A DNA stretch of 41,556 nt. Origin: Gammaproteobacteria bacterium (GTDB lineage: Bacteria > Pseudomonadota > Gammaproteobacteria > UBA6429 > Thiohalophilaceae). Both the position numbers and the translations under genes were made by a program. The notes below the pieces were generated by a model. That model was not told where the DNA came from, did no database searches, and saw only the letters and a program-made list of their open reading frames with translations. Positions 1 to 8,327 of the stretch are shown piece after piece (position 1 is the stretch's first letter; each line of letters starts with the position of its first letter). The stretch covers positions 1 to 41,556 of the forward strand of contig JAUWUS010000011.1 of assembly GCA_030617815.1 (NCBI GenBank), read 5' to 3'.

Positions 1-2
1 TT

Positions 3-104
3 AATGTATATCTTGGTCTTTCTATTAATCTTGAAAGTATTTTATTAGTATATGCGATTATATTAATAGTCACTATTAATAGCTTTAATAAAAAGACTTG
101 AATC
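3..104 (+). CDS. Possible 3' end of a cassette gene, cut by the window start
   Basis: An open frame enters from the left edge and stops with TGA at 102-104. The 33 visible codons encode a hydrophobic stretch (around LLVYAIILIVTI) followed by a short basic tail (NSFNKKT), which looks like the last membrane segment of a small protein. It lies just beyond the attC site, in what should be the next integron cassette, but runs opposite to the neighbouring cassette gene. Antisense genes do occur in cassettes, yet the frame is short and AT-rich, so it may be chance. No function can be given. Confidence 0.25.
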
Positions 105-133
105 TGTGTTGCCTGTGCACGTTTTATTTTTAC

Positions 134-235
134 ACATAACGATTTGCATAAGGGGCTTTTAAAAGAGAAGCGAGAGCGCCTCTTTTAAAAGTCCCAATGA
201 GCGATAAGCGAATGTTCTTAATGCACTTGTTATGC
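134..235 (-). other. attC: attC recombination site (integron cassette 3' end)
   Basis: Read on the minus strand, the site opens with R'' GCATAAC (229-235) and closes with R' GTTATGT (134-140), which pair at 6 of 7 positions. Inside, L'' TGCATTAAG and L' CTTATGCA pair if one T in L'' bulges out, which is the extrahelical-base arrangement used by integron integrases to choose the strand. The centre is a long hairpin with arms ACTTTTAAAAGAG and CTCTTTTAAAAG around a GC-rich loop. The site lies 3 bp after the cassette gene's stop codon. The roughly 102 bp length, the imperfect palindrome and the neighbouring intI make this a confident call. Confidence 0.88.
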
Positions 236-238
236 ATA

Positions 239-595
239 TTAAATGAGTAAGTCACCATAACCCCATATAATTGTACCAAATGTTAATAAAACAAATGCTA
301 TTAGGTTATACCATTTAACTTGATGATAATATTTTTCTTTAGTTGATGAATAGGTGTTACTTACAAACCCAGTTGGTTTAAAAGCATCAAACATTTGATA
401 TGCATGAGTTTCAGCAAGTAATGCTAAAACAACCATTGCAGATCCGCTCCGTTGGAACCACGTATGAAACTCCTCAGAGTTTGGGCGTAATGTTTCTATT
501 AGTGATAAAAATGGTGCTGTAATGGTTAACAATGTAAATATATAAAATAAGCGTCTCTCTTTTAAGAAGCGTACTTCGACAATGCATGGTTCCAT
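239..595 (-). CDS. Integron cassette gene: small membrane protein of unknown function
   Basis: The gene encodes a protein of about 118 residues with three predicted hydrophobic segments: a first after the basic start (FYIFTLLTITAPFLSLI), a second around SAMVVLALLAE, and a C-terminal one (LIAFVLLTFGTIIWGY). I see no catalytic motif. The frame is open back to an ATG at 616, but that codon lies inside the attI/cassette junction. The ATG at 595 is preceded by AAGGAA with a 6-nt gap and is the better start. It is the first cassette next to intI, so it should be read from a promoter in the attI region. Small membrane proteins containing an RSGS-like stretch are, from memory, common in chromosomal integron cassettes; their role is unknown. 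Confidence 0.75.
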   Translation of the reverse strand: MEPCIVEVRFLKERRLFYIFTLLTITAPFLSLIETLRPNSEEFHTWFQRSGSAMVVLALLAETHAYQMFDAFKPTGFVSNTYSSTKEKYYHQVKWYNLIAFVLLTFGTIIWGYGDLLI

Positions 596-612
596 TTGCA
601 TTTCCTTATTTT

Positions 613-619
613 GCATAAC
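613..619 (-). other. attI: attI/cassette junction core site
   Basis: On the minus strand this is GTTATGC, the GTTRRRY-like core where cassettes insert between G and TT. It matches the R' box of the downstream attC (GTTATGT) at six of seven bases. The complete first cassette therefore runs from about 618 down to about 140, roughly 480 bp. The integrase gene lies 267 bp away and points the other way, the usual integron geometry. Confidence 0.7.
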
Positions 620-639
620 TTGTTGATAGGATGCCTTCT

Positions 640-843
640 AAGACTACCTATTTCTCTATAATATATCACCTTTAAGACTACCTATTACGATATTTAAGGG
701 GTAAAAGGAGTCTAAAAATGGTATTTTTGTTTAGTTTATTCAATTCAGTTTTCAAAGACTACCTATTGCGATATTTAAGGGGTAAAGGTAGTCTTATACT
801 AGTAACGAGACTCCCTATTATGATATTTAAGGGAAAAAGTAGC
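640..843. repeat. Three and a half about 40-bp repeats in the attI / intI promoter region
   Basis: Related units lie at 674-713, 755-795 and 807-843, with a truncated one at 640-652. Each starts with AGACTMCCTATT, continues with GATATTTAAGGG and ends with a version of GTAGTCT. The unit at 755-795 has perfect 10-bp inverted ends (AAGACTACCT / AGGTAGTCTT); the others keep them imperfectly. Spacing from unit to unit is irregular (about 34, 81 and 52 bp). They fill most of the gap between the cassette and intI. They could be integrase-binding direct repeats of attI, binding sites for a regulator of intI or of the cassette promoter, or an unrelated repeat; the sequence does not decide. Confidence 0.75.
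660..690 (-). promoter_or_regulatory. Candidate cassette promoter (Pc)
   Basis: On the minus strand an extended -10 (TGATATATT, 660-668) lies about 65 nt upstream of the cassette gene's start, in the place expected for a cassette promoter inside attI. I see no good -35 box, so the call is weak. Confidence 0.25.
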
Positions 844-885
844 TTCAGGATTAGAAGTTTCTAATAAACTAAAAGGATTTTTATC

Positions 886-1887
886 ATGGAAGAATCAACT
901 ACTTTTCGGCCTTCTGCGTCGAGATTAATGGATCAAGTTCGCGAGACACTTCGGTTTTATCATTACGCTTACAATACAGAAAAATCATATGTTGAATGGA
1001 TTTTAAAATTTATTCGTTTCAGCGGTAAAAAACATCCAAGAAAAATGGGTAAATTTGAAATTGAACGTTTCTTAAGTCATCTTGCGGTTAACCGTGATGT
1101 TGCCGCTTCAACTCAAAATCAAGCCTTTAATGCCATTATGTTTCTTTATAAAAAAGTGCTTGATATGCCGATGGATCTCGATATTCGTGCAAAGCGTTCA
1201 AGTAAAAGAAAAAATTTACCTACTGTTTTAAGTAAAGATGAAGCTCGGAAGTTGATTTCTTGCATGAAAGGGACGGCAAAAATTTTAGCGGGGTTAATGT
1301 ACGGTTCAGGTTTACGTTCTTTAGAGGTGATTCGTTTACGTATTCATGACATTGATTTTGATAACAATCAAATTTATGTCAGAAACCCGAAAGGCGGTAA
1401 AGATCGTACAACCATTTTCCCTCAAGTTTTACACCAGCCTATACGATCTCAAATTGAATTTGCAAGGCGATTACATGATAGAGACCTGGAAGAAGGTTAT
1501 GGCGAAGTTTATTTGCCCACAGCATTAAAACGTAAATATACCAAAGCAAATGTTTCATTTGGCTGGCAGTATTTATTTCCTTCTAAAGTGCGTTCAACGG
1601 ATCCTCGTTCAGGAAAAGTGATGCGTCACCATATTCATAAAACAGTCATTCAAAAAGCAGTAACAGATGCAAGGAATAAAGCCAATATTGTTAAACGTGC
1701 CACACCTCATACACTACGACATAGCTTTGCCACACATTTATTGGAAAATGGTGAGAACATTCGTGTATTGCAAGTATTGTTAGGGCATAAAGATGTAAAG
1801 ACCACAGAGATTTATACACACGTCATGCAAAAAAATCATGATAGTATTAAAAGCCCACTTGATGCATTGGAAGATTTTTATGATTAA
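886..1887 (+). CDS. intI: Integron integrase (tyrosine recombinase IntI)
   Basis: This 333-residue site-specific recombinase inserts and excises gene cassettes at attI and attC. The N-terminal SAM-like DNA-binding domain covers about 12-95 and the catalytic domain about 110-325. The catalytic set is visible: R144 (SGLRSLE), H275-R278 ([13 protein letters not shown]), H301 (LLGHKD) and nucleophile Y310 (EIYTHV). Residues about 196-250 form the extra patch that separates integron integrases from XerCD, with the LPxALxRKY and STDPRSGxxxRHH signatures. AAAAGGA lies 8 nt before the ATG. No LexA box is evident upstream, only the repeats. The gene runs away from the cassettes and converges on rsmA with 12 bp between stops. 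The frame is intact, so the enzyme is probably active. Confidence 0.95.
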   Translation: MEESTTFRPSASRLMDQVRETLRFYHYAYNTEKSYVEWILKFIRFSGKKHPRKMGKFEIERFLSHLAVNRDVAASTQNQAFNAIMFLYKKVLDMPMDLDIRAKRSSKRKNLPTVLSKDEARKLISCMKGTAKILAGLMYGSGLRSLEVIRLRIHDIDFDNNQIYVRNPKGGKDRTTIFPQVLHQPIRSQIEFARRLHDRDLEEGYGEVYLPTALKRKYTKANVSFGWQYLFPSKVRSTDPRSGKVMRHHIHKTVIQKAVTDARNKANIVKRATPHTLRHSFATHLLENGENIRVLQVLLGHKDVKTTEIYTHVMQKNHDSIKSPLDALEDFYD

Positions 1888-1899
1888 GCTTGTTTTAAA

Positions 1900-2679
1900 T
1901 TAACCGCTGATGATATTAGCAAGTTTTGTAAAATCTTCTAATGACAACCGTTCTGGTCGTATTGTGGGTTCTATGTCGAGTGCTTCGATTTGTTCAACGT
2001 CAAGTTTTCCTTTTAAAATATTGCGTAAGGTTTTGCGGCGTTGAGTAAAACTAAAATTGACCAGCTTTGAAAATTCATCAAAATTATTAATTTCAACGGG
2101 TGGTTTATCGTGCGGGACTAAACGCACAATGGCGGAGTCTACTTTTGGTGCAGGTCGGAATGCGCCGGGTTTAACGGTGAAAACATATTCCGCGTGACAA
2201 AAATATCGCAGCATAATACTGAGTCGGCCATAAGCGGAATCTCCGGGGTTGGCAACAATACGATCGACCACTTCTTTTTGTAGCATGAAGTGCATATCCT
2301 GTATGCAGTGACTGTTATCAAACAAATGAAACAATAGGGGAGTGGAAATGTTATAGGGCAGGTTACCGATAATGCGCAATTTTTTTTCATCTTTTTGTAG
2401 CTGACAAAAATTAAATTTTAAGGCATCGGCCTGATGAATATTTAATCCATCATTAAGAACAAAACGAATCTTTAAAAGCGGGATCAAATCCCGGTCTAAC
2501 TCGACAACATCCATTACACCAATTTTATCGAGCACTAATTCTGTTAACGCGCCTTCACCGGGGCCAATTTCAACAATGTGATCACCCTGACGAGGGTTGA
2601 TACTGTTAACGATCCGTTGGATGACCATTTTGTCATGCAGAAAATTTTGTCCAAAACGTTTACGTGGTTTATGTGACAT
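1900..2679 (-). CDS. rsmA: 16S rRNA (adenine1518-N6/adenine1519-N6)-dimethyltransferase
   Basis: The enzyme (KsgA) uses S-adenosylmethionine to dimethylate two adjacent adenines in the 3' terminal hairpin of 16S rRNA during late 30S assembly. At 259 residues it has the usual length. It opens with KRFGQNFLHD, carries the SAM-binding EIGPGEGALT loop at about 38-46, and has the N6-adenine methylase motif NLPYNIS at 106-112. The C-terminal FTQRRKTLRN stretch belongs to the small rRNA-contacting domain. It is the last gene of the lptD-surA-pdxA-rsmA run, starting one base after the pdxA stop. The apaG/apaH genes that often follow are absent; an integron integrase gene is there instead. Confidence 0.97.
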   Translation of the reverse strand: MSHKPRKRFGQNFLHDKMVIQRIVNSINPRQGDHIVEIGPGEGALTELVLDKIGVMDVVELDRDLIPLLKIRFVLNDGLNIHQADALKFNFCQLQKDEKKLRIIGNLPYNISTPLLFHLFDNSHCIQDMHFMLQKEVVDRIVANPGDSAYGRLSIMLRYFCHAEYVFTVKPGAFRPAPKVDSAIVRLVPHDKPPVEINNFDEFSKLVNFSFTQRRKTLRNILKGKLDVEQIEALDIEPTIRPERLSLEDFTKLANIISG

Positions 2680-2680
2680 C

Positions 2681-3706
2681 TTAATTTTCCACTGCGGTAT
2701 TTTTTATCGTGATTTCTTCGGCCGTTGTTTTATTTGCCATTTGTATCGCCATGTTTAAAGCAGTTGTAAAACTACCATTGCTGGCTTTCCCGGTTCCGGC
2801 AAGATCCAGAGCCGTACCATGGTCAACCGAGGTACGAATAAAAGGTAAGCCTAAGGTGACATTGACGGCTGTGCCAAAGCCAACGTGTTTTAATACTGGT
2901 AAGCCTTGATCATGATACATGGCGAGGACTGCATCTGCATTGTCGAGATAAGGTTGAGTAAATAAAGTATCAGCCGGCAATGGGCCATTTAAATTGAAGC
3001 CTTTGTTTTTCAGTTCATTTATTACCGGTGTGATGGTTTCAATTTCTTCCATACCAAGATGGCCATCTTCACCGGCATGTGGGTTAAGGCCGCAAATAAG
3101 AATGCGGGGATGTTTAATGCCAAAGTGTTTTTTTAAATCATTATTTAAAATGGTAATGATTTCAGTAAGACTTTGCTTGGTAATAGCCTGACTCACTTTG
3201 GCGAGTGGCAAGTGTGTGGTGGCCAGTGCAACGCGAAGGTGTTTGTTGGAGCTGGGAGCGACCAGCATCATGACGACTTTTTTTGTATTACTTAACTCGG
3301 CCAGGTATTCAGTATGACCGGTAAAGGGAATGCCTGCGTCATTGATTATACTTTTATGCATCGGGCCGGTGATGAGGGCAGAAAATTCACCACTGAGACA
3401 ACCTTTCACTGCACGTTTTAACGCATTAAGCTGGCTTAACGCATTTGTTTTATCGGCGGTGCCACAAACGGAGGGATTGTTTAATGTTTCTTCTAAAACC
3501 GTTAAACAGCCTGCTGCTTGTGGTTGAGCTTTATTAGCATCATAAAGATGGATGTTGAGTGGTAAGCCAAGTTTTGCTGCGCGTTGTTGCAACATAATGG
3601 GATCGGCAATACAGACCAGTTCATGCGCATGCGTGTTTTGCGCAAGTTGTATCATGATATCTGGTCCAATACCTGCGGGTTCACCTGGTGTGATAACAAA
3701 GCGCAT
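2681..3706 (-). CDS. pdxA: 4-hydroxythreonine-4-phosphate dehydrogenase
   Basis: PdxA oxidises 4-phosphohydroxy-L-threonine with NAD+ in the DXP-dependent pathway to pyridoxal 5'-phosphate. The 341-residue protein begins with the family's [11 protein letters not shown] motif. Metal ligands are visible as H165 (TTHLPL), H210 (NPHAGEDG) and H265 (YHDQGLP); the substrate-binding GHTEYL is at 130-135. It lies between surA and rsmA in the classical order. The gap to surA upstream holds a 138-bp palindromic element, so pdxA may be partly uncoupled from surA transcription. PLP is also the cofactor of the D-amino-acid aminotransferase encoded further along. Confidence 0.96.
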   Translation of the reverse strand: MRFVITPGEPAGIGPDIMIQLAQNTHAHELVCIADPIMLQQRAAKLGLPLNIHLYDANKAQPQAAGCLTVLEETLNNPSVCGTADKTNALSQLNALKRAVKGCLSGEFSALITGPMHKSIINDAGIPFTGHTEYLAELSNTKKVVMMLVAPSSNKHLRVALATTHLPLAKVSQAITKQSLTEIITILNNDLKKHFGIKHPRILICGLNPHAGEDGHLGMEEIETITPVINELKNKGFNLNGPLPADTLFTQPYLDNADAVLAMYHDQGLPVLKHVGFGTAVNVTLGLPFIRTSVDHGTALDLAGTGKASNGSFTTALNMAIQMANKTTAEEITIKNTAVEN

Positions 3707-3718
3707 TTGTTGTTACTA

Positions 3719-3856
3719 GAGGCCTTTGCACGGATAGCGAGAAGCCAGAGAATAAGGCGAAACTGATGAAAAAGCACAATGTACACGAAGTACATGAGCA
3801 TTTTGAAGAAGTTTCAACACAATTATCTGGTTTCGCACCATTCGTGCAATGGCCTC
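3719..3856 (-). repeat. Palindromic interspersed element (MITE-like), copy 1
   Basis: A 138-bp element with imperfect terminal inverted repeats (AGGCCTTTGCACGGATAGCG at one end, 19 of 24 bases matching the other) and a central palindrome TGTACACGAAGTACA. It starts two bases after the surA stop and fills most of the surA-pdxA gap. A clearly related copy follows hslO and a more distant one follows ychF. It encodes nothing credible. Confidence 0.85.
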
Positions 3857-3857
3857 C

Positions 3858-5156
3858 TTATTTGTTGCTAAGATAGTTAACATACGCCTCCGCCCGTAAG
3901 CGGCGTAACCAGTCCTGAACAGCTTCTTCAGTTTTTCTTTTGCGAATAAGTTTGATAGCCTGACTGCGCTGGAATTGCTGAGTATTATCATGTTTACGAC
4001 GTGATAAGACTTGTACAATATGCCAGCCAAATTTTGTCAGGAAGGGTTGGCTTATTTCACCGGGTTTAAGTTTTTTCATTTCTTCTTCAAATGTGGGCAC
4101 CATCATTCCTGGACTTATCCAGCCTAAACTTCCCCCTTCAGCTGCCGCGGCTTTATCGTCTGAGCTTGCGCGTGCCAGGTTGGCAAAATCACTGCCATTG
4201 ATAATACGTTGACGAATATTTTCTAGACGCAATCGAGCATCTTCCCGGCTAAGAATTTGAGTTGGCTGAATGAGAATGTGCCTTGCCATGGCTTGACTTA
4301 CAATGTGCTTTTTATTATTGCTACGTTTATCCTGTAACTTAATAATATGAAATCCACTGGCACTATGTAGCGGTCCTTTAATTTCATTTTTACGCATTTT
4401 ACTTACAACAGCGTTAAAAATAGTAGGTAGTTGTGCTGTTTTACGCCAGCCTAAATCACCACCTTTTAAAGCAAGTTCATCATTAGAAACAGCAATTGCT
4501 GTTTGAGTGAAATCCGCGCCTTTTTGTAAATTCTCAAATATTTTTTGTGCTTTTTCTTTTGCTTCTTCAATTTGTTCTGGTATGGCGGCTTCGGGAGTCG
4601 CAATTAAAATATGACTCAGGCGATATTCATCTCCCGTGGATTTTCCTGCTAAAGATTGATTTATATAATTATTAATTTCCTGATCAGAAACATTAACTTT
4701 GTTTGCTACTCGTATTTTGCGTAAACGGGAAATGGTGATCTCACGACGAATATTCTCGCGGAAATCACTAAATTCATAACCATCTTTTAGTAATACTTTA
4801 CGAAACTGTTCCATCGAAAGACGATTTTCCTGTGCAATATTCATGACAACGCGATTAAGCATTTCATCATTAACCCGGATACCGGTTCTATTAGCCAGGT
4901 CTAACTGCAGCTTTTCGAGAATGAGGCGCTCTAATACTTGTTTGCGCAGGCTGTCCTGTGAGGGAAGACGACTGCCGCGCTGTTTTATCTGCTGGCTGAT
5001 GAGTTTAATACGCTCATCAAGCTCAACCTGGGTGATAATATTGTCATCAACAATAGCAATAATTTTGTCGAGTGGGATCACCGCCGGTTTCGCTATAAGC
5101 TGAGCAGTAGGCAACAAAAGTAAGAAAAACAAGCTAAAAAAAGAAAAACTGCGCAT
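3858..5156 (-). CDS. surA: Periplasmic chaperone / peptidyl-prolyl isomerase SurA
   Basis: SurA escorts unfolded outer-membrane proteins, including LptD, across the periplasm to the BAM complex. The 432-residue precursor has a signal peptide (1-22, ending QLIA), the SurA N-terminal chaperone domain (about 25-160) and two parvulin-type PPIase domains (about 176-276 and 287-385). Both carry the HILI strand and the GGxLGW motif (GGDLGW, GGSLGW). The tail after 390 is basic and helical. It follows lptD after 165 bp and precedes pdxA. The stop codon is followed two bases later by an interspersed palindromic element, likely to form strong RNA structure in the 3' UTR. Confidence 0.96.
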   Translation of the reverse strand: MRSFSFFSLFFLLLLPTAQLIAKPAVIPLDKIIAIVDDNIITQVELDERIKLISQQIKQRGSRLPSQDSLRKQVLERLILEKLQLDLANRTGIRVNDEMLNRVVMNIAQENRLSMEQFRKVLLKDGYEFSDFRENIRREITISRLRKIRVANKVNVSDQEINNYINQSLAGKSTGDEYRLSHILIATPEAAIPEQIEEAKEKAQKIFENLQKGADFTQTAIAVSNDELALKGGDLGWRKTAQLPTIFNAVVSKMRKNEIKGPLHSASGFHIIKLQDKRSNNKKHIVSQAMARHILIQPTQILSREDARLRLENIRQRIINGSDFANLARASSDDKAAAAEGGSLGWISPGMMVPTFEEEMKKLKPGEISQPFLTKFGWHIVQVLSRRKHDNTQQFQRSQAIKLIRKRKTEEAVQDWLRRLRAEAYVNYLSNK

Positions 5157-5321
5157 AGGAAGACCCTGAAACCTGAGTTGTTAAACCAAGAATTATACCA
5201 GAATATGGGCTTTTAATAATAATTTAGCCGCGAAGGGGGGCTAAAGAACACAAAAAAAGACAACAAACCACTGGAAGAGGGGTTATACAGGGGAGGGGAC
5301 CTTTAAATTTCGCTATTTAAT

Positions 5322-7520
5322 TTATTGTCGGATGCCGAAGCCACCGAGCCCTTTGAGTATTAATTCCAGGAAAATACCCCGATCTGTTTGCGTATTACTG
5401 AGATAACGTTCTTTCGAACTTAGTTTCAGTCCCCAGCAACAACTTCCATAATTTATTCCAAATAAATTTTCAATAACATGATCGTCTTTTATATCGTAAA
5501 GATGTTTTGCATTAAGTTGCCAGCGTGGATTAATTTTCCAGTCGAGTGTCACCTCGCGTGTATCAAGCTGATTTTGTTGATACCGATAAGCCAGGTTGAG
5601 GTTAAAATTATTATATTGATACCCCAGTTTGCTACTGCTAAATACGGTTTCTTTTAACACGGTATTCCATTCAACTTGTGATGACAGGTTCCACTTGCCA
5701 TAAGCATTAAACTGAGTTTTAACTTCGGCAATAATGTTTGAACGAGAAGCGGTGTTAACAGGACTGGAAGGGAGTTGTACTTTACGATCGGTAAAGTAAT
5801 AAATTTGTCCTATTCTTGCCATAAATACTTCAAGCCCGTTTTCCTGGTTAATAAAACGGGTTGCCAGTGCTGCGGTGAGTCGATCGTCATCACCAATCCG
5901 GTCGATACCATTAAAACGATAATCAGTGAAAGGCTGGTTTACATTAAATTCATATATTGACGTATCAAAGACAGGGAAAGCAGATTGATCTTTGTAGGGG
6001 GTATAAACATAGAACAATTGTGGTTCAAGAGTCTGAATATACGAGGTGTTAAAAAATTGACTATCACGTTCAAAAAATAAACCACTATTAAGACTAAACG
6101 TGGGAATGGTTCGGGAAAGTTCAGTTTCACCGCTTGGTTGTTCCAGGTTATAACTTGTGTATTGCACAGATAATTTTGGTTCAAAAAATCCTGCTGCGGA
6201 ACGTAAGGGATATGAAATGCCGGGCTTTAAATGGATGCGTTCGCCAATGACTTTATTGTTATCTTTATGAGCAAAACGTACCGCTTCACTTTGTAAAGTA
6301 TAATTTAAGCTGTTGTTTATTATTGCATGGCGCGAGTTAAATGTAATTTTCGGCATGCGTTTATAGGGATCCAGGCCGCTTAATATCAATATCTGGTGAT
6401 CTTCTGCTTTGATGTTTAACAACCAGTTTGGTGTGTTGTAAGTAACATCCCCGGTTCGTGTTAAGTAAGTGCTGCTGGTGCTGTTTAAATCATTACTAAA
6501 ATCAACCAGGTGGTTATTATCTGCAACATAGTTATATTCAGCTTTTGCCTGCCAGCCCAAACCTGGTTTTGATTCATGTTTCCAATATAAACGTTCACGA
6601 TTGGCATTAACTATTTTATCATTATTTAAATATTCAGCCACCAGCGTGCCATTATTATTTTCTGTCAGGTAACGAAATTCCGTATTCAATAATGTGCCGC
6701 GTTTGGACATATACCAGGGGGTAATGGTGGCATCAAGTTGAGGATGAATATTCCAGTAATAAGGGACTTTAAATTCAGTGCCATGTTGATCAGAATTGCC
6801 AAAAGTTGGAAATAAAAATCCCGATAAACGATCTTCAGTTAAAGGAAAACGTAGATAGGGAAAATAAAAGAAAGGCACATCTTTAAATCGAAGTACAACA
6901 TGGCTGGCATGACCCTGATGGGTTTCATTGTTTAAGGTTAAATTGCTTGCACTTAATAGCCAGTCACTATTATTCGGATCACAGGTGGTATAGGTTGCAT
7001 GACTTAATTCCGTAACATTGGAGTTTTTAACTTCAATTTTTTCTGCATTACCACGGGCGCGGCTGGTTAAACTCTGATATTCGGTTTTTTTTAATACGGC
7101 TTTATCTGATTTTAGATTAAAGCTGGCTGCTTCACTTTTAACCTGAATATCGGGTGTGATAAAACGCACATTGCCTTTAGCCTCAATTTGTTCGGTTTGT
7201 TTTGTGTATTCAGCTTCATCTGTTTCTATGCGTTTGTCTTGTTGTTGAATAACAACATTACCACTAAAGCGAGAAATATTTTCTTCACTAAGCTCAGCTT
7301 TATCGGACTGTAAATGTGTTTTTTCGTCGGTTGAAAAAGTGTCTTTGTTTATTATTGATGCTGGCTGAAATTTACATAGACTTTCAGTCGCAAAAAGGAA
7401 ATGAGTCGGGAACAAACTCAACAATACTAAAATCAGTAAGCTCGCCCGGGCTTTATTTGCTTTGCTTAAAGTAGCGTGGTCAAAAATAGTAAGCTTGATT
7501 TTTGTTTGGTTTTTTTTCAC
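5322..7520 (-). CDS. lptD: LPS-assembly protein LptD (outer-membrane translocon)
   Basis: LptD forms the outer-membrane barrel that, plugged by LptE, inserts lipopolysaccharide into the outer leaflet. The 732-residue precursor has an N-terminal hydrophobic signal (about 27-45), an OstA/LptA-like beta-jellyroll (about 60-180) and a long beta-barrel rich in alternating aromatic strands. The four cysteines needed for the inter-domain disulfides are at C49, C180 and the adjacent pair C694-C695, matching the known pattern of two N-terminal cysteines plus a C-terminal CC pair. It is 20 bp downstream of an acyltransferase-like membrane gene and upstream of surA, its chaperone. The basic stretch before the signal peptide is unusually long, so a later start is possible. 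Confidence 0.96.
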   Translation of the reverse strand: MKKNQTKIKLTIFDHATLSKANKARASLLILVLLSLFPTHFLFATESLCKFQPASIINKDTFSTDEKTHLQSDKAELSEENISRFSGNVVIQQQDKRIETDEAEYTKQTEQIEAKGNVRFITPDIQVKSEAASFNLKSDKAVLKKTEYQSLTSRARGNAEKIEVKNSNVTELSHATYTTCDPNNSDWLLSASNLTLNNETHQGHASHVVLRFKDVPFFYFPYLRFPLTEDRLSGFLFPTFGNSDQHGTEFKVPYYWNIHPQLDATITPWYMSKRGTLLNTEFRYLTENNNGTLVAEYLNNDKIVNANRERLYWKHESKPGLGWQAKAEYNYVADNNHLVDFSNDLNSTSSTYLTRTGDVTYNTPNWLLNIKAEDHQILILSGLDPYKRMPKITFNSRHAIINNSLNYTLQSEAVRFAHKDNNKVIGERIHLKPGISYPLRSAAGFFEPKLSVQYTSYNLEQPSGETELSRTIPTFSLNSGLFFERDSQFFNTSYIQTLEPQLFYVYTPYKDQSAFPVFDTSIYEFNVNQPFTDYRFNGIDRIGDDDRLTAALATRFINQENGLEVFMARIGQIYYFTDRKVQLPSSPVNTASRSNIIAEVKTQFNAYGKWNLSSQVEWNTVLKETVFSSSKLGYQYNNFNLNLAYRYQQNQLDTREVTLDWKINPRWQLNAKHLYDIKDDHVIENLFGINYGSCCWGLKLSSKERYLSNTQTDRGIFLELILKGLGGFGIRQ

Positions 7521-7540
7521 AGTTTACTTTTATTTTGATT

Positions 7541-8275
7541 CTAGCTGATAATTTGGCTTATTATATAGAGTATTCCAAGAAATAGGGGTTGATGTAGCAT
7601 ATAAATATGCAAACTGAAGCGGCTGCCAAGTATCAGTAATTTGCTGGCTGGATGATTGCTTTTCCAGCGCGTGAAAAATGATTCAGGGTGACATTGAGTT
7701 AAAAGTTGTCCCAGATAAATTCCGATTAAAACTACACCAAACCAGGGGAGTAAGGGTACATAATCAACTGTTATAGGCAGTTTGGTCATGAGGCCAAACC
7801 ACTGTAAAAATGCCTGATCAAAAAAGGGATGTTGTATAAGCTGAGCGACAACAATCAGGGTTATGCCCAGAAATAAATTAATGATCCCTAATCGAATAAA
7901 TAAAAGTCCGAGAACGCTGGCAACAGCAATAAAATGTAGAATGCCGAAAAAAATCATGGCTTTTGGATACATTACCCAGCTACTAATACTGATCAATGCA
8001 GAATAAAAAATAAGTAGTAGTAATCGTTGTTGAAAGCGTTTTTTACGCAAACCACGATAACTGGCAAGATATAAACTGATACCAACGATGGTTAAAAACA
8101 AAGAAACAATGAGTAAACGAAAATTAAGCCAGAACGCATCGTGATAAAAATCCTGTTGAATAAATCCATAATAATTCAGATCAAAACTAAAGTGGTAAAT
8201 AAACATTAGTAAAATAGCAAAGCCTCGGCTTACATCGATAATGGCATAATGATTATGTTGATTATTGTTTTTCAT
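7541..8275 (-). CDS. Heparan-alpha-glucosaminide N-acetyltransferase-like membrane protein (DUF1624)
   Basis: This 244-residue integral membrane protein opens with IIDVSRGFAILLMFIYHFSFDL, the hallmark of the DUF1624/HGSNAT catalytic family; the conserved D, R and H of DxxRG..H are present. About seven hydrophobic segments follow, with a short loop before the last helix (SLHIYMLHQPLF) that resembles the acyltransferase-3 end signature. Members are thought to move acetyl groups across the membrane onto sugars; no bacterial substrate is evident here. It sits 20 bp before lptD, which hints at modification of an envelope glycan or LPS, but that is inference from position. It diverges from amgK, sharing a 52-bp promoter gap. 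Confidence 0.85.
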   Translation of the reverse strand: MKNNNQHNHYAIIDVSRGFAILLMFIYHFSFDLNYYGFIQQDFYHDAFWLNFRLLIVSLFLTIVGISLYLASYRGLRKKRFQQRLLLLIFYSALISISSWVMYPKAMIFFGILHFIAVASVLGLLFIRLGIINLFLGITLIVVAQLIQHPFFDQAFLQWFGLMTKLPITVDYVPLLPWFGVVLIGIYLGQLLTQCHPESFFTRWKSNHPASKLLILGSRFSLHIYMLHQPLFLGILYIISQIIS

Positions 8276-8276
8276 G

Positions 8277-8305
8277 CTTTCGACTTTATTTTATAAATGT
8301 ATAAT
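8277..8305 (+). promoter_or_regulatory. Candidate promoter of amgK-murU
   Basis: A perfect -10 hexamer TATAAT lies at 8300-8305, with only a weak -35 (CTTTCG, 8277-8282) at 17 bp. Transcription would begin near 8312, giving a very short leader before AGGAG (8317-8321) and the GTG start at 8328. Confidence 0.4.
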
Positions 8306-8327
8306 ATGTTCATAATAGGAGAATAAA

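Noticed and set aside
63..139. A 24-codon minus-strand frame at the start of the second cassette
   Set aside because: Too short, low complexity and with no ribosome-binding site.
640..843. Repeats upstream of intI read as a short CRISPR array
   Set aside because: Spacing is irregular, units differ from one another, the gaps are not uniform spacers, and no cas gene is near.
760..885. LexA box controlling intI
   Set aside because: No CTG-N10-CAG-like palindrome is present in the region before the intI start.
3716..4030. A 104-residue minus-strand frame overlapping the surA 3' end
   Set aside because: It is out of frame with surA and runs into the palindromic element; no protein family features.
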